DNA of 64,000 nt from Mayfieldus sp038040285 (GTDB taxonomy: Bacteria > Actinomycetota > Thermoleophilia > Solirubrobacterales > 70-9). A program made the translations under genes and the position numbers. This document shows positions 60,755-64,000 of this stretch, one piece after another. How positions within the stretch are numbered: the first letter of the stretch is position 1; every line of letters starts with the position of its first letter. The DNA is taken from contig JBBPIN010000008.1 in assembly GCA_038040285.1 (NCBI GenBank), positions 1 to 64,000 on the forward strand. Direction: 5' to 3'. The notes under the pieces are model-generated. The model saw only the letters and a program-made list of their open reading frames with translations. It did not search any database and was not told the DNA's origin.

Positions 60755-61500
60755 CAACCCCCCTCCCGCAGATAGACCAAGCCGGCCTGGCGTCCGCTGC
60801 GCTCTCCGTCGCGGCGATGCGAAAAGAAGAGCTCCGGCTCGCAGCTCGTGCAGATCTCGGCGCTCTCGATGCGCTCGACGCCGGCAGCGCGAAGTTGGCG
60901 CCGCGCCACCTCGGCGAGATCGAGCATCCGCCCGTCGGCGACGCCATCGCCGAGCTCAGCAAACCGCTCTAGGACCTCGGGCCCGACCTCGTAGCAGCAG
61001 GGGCCGATCCCGGGCCCGATCGCCGCCCGCTCGGCTCCGACCGCCGCGGCCCCGCGGGCGACGATCCCCGCCGCCAGCCCCCGCCATCCACAGTGCAGCA
61101 TCGCGACGCGGCCCGGCCCGGATAGCGCCACGGGCAGGCAGTCTGCGACCAACACCAGCGGCGCCAGCCCCGGTGTGGCGGTGAGGTGGCCGTCGACTTC
61201 GGCCAGCGGGCTACCGGGGTGCGCGAAGGGGCTGGGGTCCTGCGCCGAGCGGTGCTCGAGTAGCTCCGACCCGTGCACCTGCAGGCCCATCAGGACGCGA
61301 TCGGGCTGTAGCCCGAGCGCCGCGGCGAGTCGGGCGCGGTTCTCGAGCACCGCCGCGCGTTCGTCACCGGTCAGGATCCCCAGGTTCAGGGTCACGAAGG
61401 GCGCCTCGCTGACTCCGCCCAGGCGAGTCGAAAAGGCGGCTCTGGCCCCCGGCAGCTCGGCCTCCAGCCAGCGCACGCCGTCCTGCTCTTGCCACTCCAT
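60754..61500 (-). CDS. pgeF: PgeF/YfiH-family (LACC1-like) purine nucleoside phosphorylase/polyphenol oxidase
   Basis: 248 aa. Zinc-site motifs: GLQVHGSELL, VADCLPVAL and MLHCGWRGLAAGIV, then IGPGIGPCCYEVG. Members act on purine nucleosides or correct misincorporated amino acids in peptidoglycan. ATG 61500 starts the conserved MEWQEQDGVRWLEA. Precedes yggS and sepF as in many actinobacteria. Confidence 0.9.
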   Translation of the reverse strand: MEWQEQDGVRWLEAELPGARAAFSTRLGGVSEAPFVTLNLGILTGDERAAVLENRARLAAALGLQPDRVLMGLQVHGSELLEHRSAQDPSPFAHPGSPLAEVDGHLTATPGLAPLVLVADCLPVALSGPGRVAMLHCGWRGLAAGIVARGAAAVGAERAAIGPGIGPCCYEVGPEVLERFAELGDGVADGRMLDLAEVARRQLRAAGVERIESAEICTSCEPELFFSHRRDGERSGRQAGLVYLREGG

Positions 61501-61510
61501 CGCCCCGGTT

Positions 61511-62632
61511 CTACTCCTCGCCGGTGGCGGCGCGCATGGCGACCTCCAGCTCCTGCTCACGGCCCGAGATCTCGCCGTCGAGCTTGCGTCGCAGGGCCTC
61601 GTCCAGGCCGCGGCCCACCGCGGGGCCCTCCGGCACCCCGGCGGAAATCAGATCGGAGCCGTCGATTTCCAGCGCCACTCCGCGCCACTCCCGGACGTAG
61701 TCGTCCAGCCAGGCGCCGCCCATCGCCCGAGCCAGCACCAGCTCCTCGGGGCGCGCGCCACGAGCCAGCTCGACCCCTTCGGAGGGGCGCGATGGCCCCG
61801 CCGTCGCCAGCTCGGCCTCGCGGCCGGCGGGACCGAGCGCCGCGACCAGCATCGCGCGCGGGCGGGCGGCGACCTCGTCCCAGGGCGGCTGCGCGAGCAG
61901 GGCATCGACCGCGGGTAACAGCTCGGCGGCTCCGTGGCGGGGGCGCACCAGCCCCCACTCCGCGGCCAACTGGAGGCCGCGCGCCGCCGCGGGCTCCGAG
62001 GCGAGCTTGAGAAGCTCGGCCGCGCGGCGCTCCGCGGACACCGAGCCCAGGTCCGTCGCCCGCAGCAGACCGGCGGTCTGCGGTTCGAGCTCGAGGCCAA
62101 GGCGCGCCGCGTAGCGCGCCGCACGCAACGCCCGGGTCGGGTCGTCGACGAAGGAGCGCTCGTACAAGACCCGAAGCAGACCCGACTCAAGGTCGGATTG
62201 CCCCGAGTGGGGGTCGATCAGCTGCGGCTCGCCCTGAAGCGGCCAGGCGATCGCGTTGACAGTGAAGTCGCGCCGCGCCAGGTCTTCTGCGAGCGAAGCA
62301 GGCTTGACCTCCGGTAGCGCCCCCGGCGCCGGGTAGGACTCGGTGCGGGTGCTCGTCAGGTCGATCTCCATTGCGCCCAGCGTCGTCTCGGCGGTCGAGA
62401 AGCGCTCGTGCTCGACGACGTCGTCGCCCAGGCGCCGCGCCACCGCCACGGCGTCTCCTTCGACCGCCACGTCCAGGTTCTCGGGCGCCCGACCCAGGAC
62501 CAGGTCGCGGACGGCGCCGCCGACCAGATAGAGCGGCGCACCGGCGGCGGCCTCGCGGAGGCGATCCAGCTCCGGTATCGCACTGGAGACCGCGTTTCCC
62601 AGATCAGTCTCGATTCGCCTTGACGTGGGCAT
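61511..62632 (-). CDS. CCA/poly(A) polymerase-family tRNA nucleotidyltransferase
   Basis: 373 aa. Nucleotidyltransferase head LYLVGGAVRDLVLG, template region RRDFTVNAIAWP, and PTRALRAARYAARLGLELEP. The metal-binding DxD pair of the family reads N52-L-D54 here, losing the first Asp. There is no HD domain. Possibly CCA-adding or A-adding, but the altered active site makes activity uncertain. ATG 62632 was preferred over the TTG one codon earlier. Confidence 0.82.
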   Translation of the reverse strand: MPTSRRIETDLGNAVSSAIPELDRLREAAAGAPLYLVGGAVRDLVLGRAPENLDVAVEGDAVAVARRLGDDVVEHERFSTAETTLGAMEIDLTSTRTESYPAPGALPEVKPASLAEDLARRDFTVNAIAWPLQGEPQLIDPHSGQSDLESGLLRVLYERSFVDDPTRALRAARYAARLGLELEPQTAGLLRATDLGSVSAERRAAELLKLASEPAAARGLQLAAEWGLVRPRHGAAELLPAVDALLAQPPWDEVAARPRAMLVAALGPAGREAELATAGPSRPSEGVELARGARPEELVLARAMGGAWLDDYVREWRGVALEIDGSDLISAGVPEGPAVGRGLDEALRRKLDGEISGREQELEVAMRAATGEE

Positions 62633-62665
62633 CAACCCCTTTCCGTACCATGATCGGCTCGCCGG

Positions 62666-64000
62666 ATGCCCGACAAGCCTCCCTCAAACCCGTGGCGAAG
62701 CGCCCGCGACAGCATCGCCAGCCGCCGCACGCGACTGGTCGCCTTCGTACGGCGAAACCGGGTGCCGGTCGCGATCGGGTCCGCGCTTGCTGTGATCGTG
62801 CTCGCGATCGGCGCCTACGCCGCGTACAAGGCGCTGAGGCGCCCCCCTGACGTGCACAACGCGAACGCGGCCTTCAAGCCCAAGGAGGTGAAGCCGAAGC
62901 GCACGACGGTGAACTGGCCCCTTTACGGATACAACGCGCAGCGCACCCGCTACCTGCCGGCCAAGGGGATCAATCCGCCATTCCGAAAGCTTTGGTCCTA
63001 CGGCGGCAAGCCGCTGCTCGAGTTCCCGCCGATCTATGTCGACGGCACGCTTTACGGAATCGACAACAACGGGCACGTGTTCGCGCTCAACGCCGACACC
63101 GGCAAGGTTCTCTGGAAGCGGCGCGTCGCCCAGCTCAACGCCTCGGCGCCGACCTACTCGCATCACCGCCTCTACGTCGTCAATCTGGTCCCGGGCCAGG
63201 TCCTCAGTCTCGACCCGAAGGACGGCCATACGGTGTGGAAGAAAACCCTGGGGTCGCGCTCCGAGTCCTCGCCGCTTGTGGTTGGAAACCGCGTCTTCTT
63301 CGGCGATGAAGCCGGGGCCATCTATGCGGTCGACCGGCGCAACGGTCACACGATCTGGACGGCGCAGGTATGCGGGGCGGTCAAGGCGGCGCCGGCGTAC
63401 CAGGACGGCATTCTCTATGCCGGGGACTATGGCGGCTGTATGAATGCGGTCAACTCACACGGCGGCAAGATCAAGTGGCAGTCGAGCTCGCAGGGCCTCG
63501 GCCTCGGCACGACCGGTGCGTTCTACTCGACTCCCGCGGTTGCGTTCGGGCGCGTGTACAGCGGCAACAACGATCATCGCGTCTACAGCTTCTCGGCCAA
63601 GGACGGGACCCTGGCCTGGAGCCACTCGACCGGCAGCTACGTCTACTCGGGCCCGACCGTCGCCGACACCCCCAGCACCCCGCCGACCGTATACATCGGC
63701 TCGATCGACACCAACATCTACGCCCTCGACGCGAAGACGGGCGACACGCGCTGGAGTCACTCTGCCGGTGGGCCGGTGATCGGCTCGCTGAGCGCGGTCG
63801 GAGACATCGTCTACGTCGCCAGCTTTTCGCCCAAGCAGACGAACGGCTTCGCGATGAAGGACGGCCACCAGGTCTTCCACTATGGAACCGGCGCCTACAC
63901 GCCGGTGATCTCCGACGGCCGCCGCATCTATCTGACCGGCTACTCGAGCATCACAGCGCTCCAACCGCTGACCAAGAAGCAGATCAAGGCGAGAGCCGAG
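62666..64000 (+). CDS. PQQ-type beta-propeller membrane-anchored protein, 3' end outside window
   Basis: 445 residues are present and the frame is open to the end. One N-terminal membrane anchor (VPVAIGSALAVIVLAIGAYA) and then repeated blades such as GHVFALNADTGKVLWKRR, VLSLDPKDGHTVWKK and IYALDAKTGDTRWSH, as in PQQ/BamB-like propellers. No quinone-binding Trp motif of true PQQ dehydrogenases is evident in this part. ATG 62666; divergent from the CCA gene with a 33-bp gap. Confidence 0.85.
   Translation, partial: MPDKPPSNPWRSARDSIASRRTRLVAFVRRNRVPVAIGSALAVIVLAIGAYAAYKALRRPPDVHNANAAFKPKEVKPKRTTVNWPLYGYNAQRTRYLPAKGINPPFRKLWSYGGKPLLEFPPIYVDGTLYGIDNNGHVFALNADTGKVLWKRRVAQLNASAPTYSHHRLYVVNLVPGQVLSLDPKDGHTVWKKTLGSRSESSPLVVGNRVFFGDEAGAIYAVDRRNGHTIWTAQVCGAVKAAPAYQDGILYAGDYGGCMNAVNSHGGKIKWQSSSQGLGLGTTGAFYSTPAVAFGRVYSGNNDHRVYSFSAKDGTLAWSHSTGSYVYSGPTVADTPSTPPTVYIGSIDTNIYALDAKTGDTRWSHSAGGPVIGSLSAVGDIVYVASFSPKQTNGFAMKDGHQVFHYGTGAYTPVISDGRRIYLTGYSSITALQPLTKKQIKARAE

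Noticed and set aside
1..64000. tRNA, rRNA or CRISPR loci
   Set aside because: No T-loop-like tRNA signatures, rRNA segments or regularly spaced repeats were found on reading both strands.

Overview
The window is a dense, high-G+C stretch of a Gram-positive-type actinobacterial chromosome. The closest fit is the class Thermoleophilia (Solirubrobacterales/Gaiellales-like). This is an inference from gene content and order: MurT/GatD for lipid II amidation, a WS/DGAT acyltransferase, SepF, a GarA-like FHA protein beside an FtsR-like MerR regulator, a single-motif RsiG-like c-di-GMP protein, and AGPS-type FAD enzymes. I saw no rRNA, tRNA, CRISPR array, transposase or phage module.

Layout. 1-3857 (-): dagK-like kinase, murT, a methyltransferase and gatD, translationally coupled. 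3869-8287: a frameshifted cupin gene, a methyltransferase, then a coupled + strand run (cyclophilin lipoprotein, HAD phosphatase, alpha/beta hydrolase, small PRC-like protein, CMD/AhpD-like protein). 8288-9503: a decayed accessory patch with an RTX fragment, a truncated SpoIIAA-like gene, an orphan gene and a dif-like site. 9504-11717: metal handling, with a CDF exporter, a permease-YHS fusion and a CsoR regulator with a very clear operator. 11754-15570: two tandem methyltransferases (the second with an in-frame TAG), three small hypotheticals, and an ECF sigma/anti-sigma pair in which both genes are frameshifted. 15588-30945: mixed metabolic and envelope genes (flavin reductase-like, cation/H+ antiporter, CcdA, DinB, WS/DGAT, YdjC/ChbG-type deacetylase, NadE, MMPL-like protein).

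30942-36953 (-) is a long operon running proS, pgsA, rsiG-like, FHA, ftsR-like, SRPBCC, AGPS-like. 37078-41703 (+) holds three tandem secreted clan-A glycoside hydrolase-like paralogues. From 41700 to 62632 almost everything is on the - strand and is the conserved translation, isoprenoid, phospholipid and division block. Read in transcription order it runs cca, pgeF, yggS, sepF, proC, yggT, lspA, rluD, then rpsB, tsf, pyrH, frr, uppS, cdsA, a SprT-like gene, dxr, rseP, fadD, a degenerate EAL protein, an AAC(3)-family enzyme, an unknown alpha-helical protein, pdxH, a frameshifted secreted protein (+ strand) and ispG. A PQQ-type beta-propeller gene runs off the right end.

Points beyond routine annotation: a double-hairpin repeat family in three copies, two of them an inverted pair enclosing two small orphan genes; a heptanucleotide tandem repeat inside the start of the methyltransferase gene; a CsoR operator filling the -35/-10 spacer of an apparently leaderless csoR; a catalytically degenerate EAL protein in the same window as an RsiG-like c-di-GMP receptor; and a cluster of single-base frameshifts that are either assembly errors or real decay.
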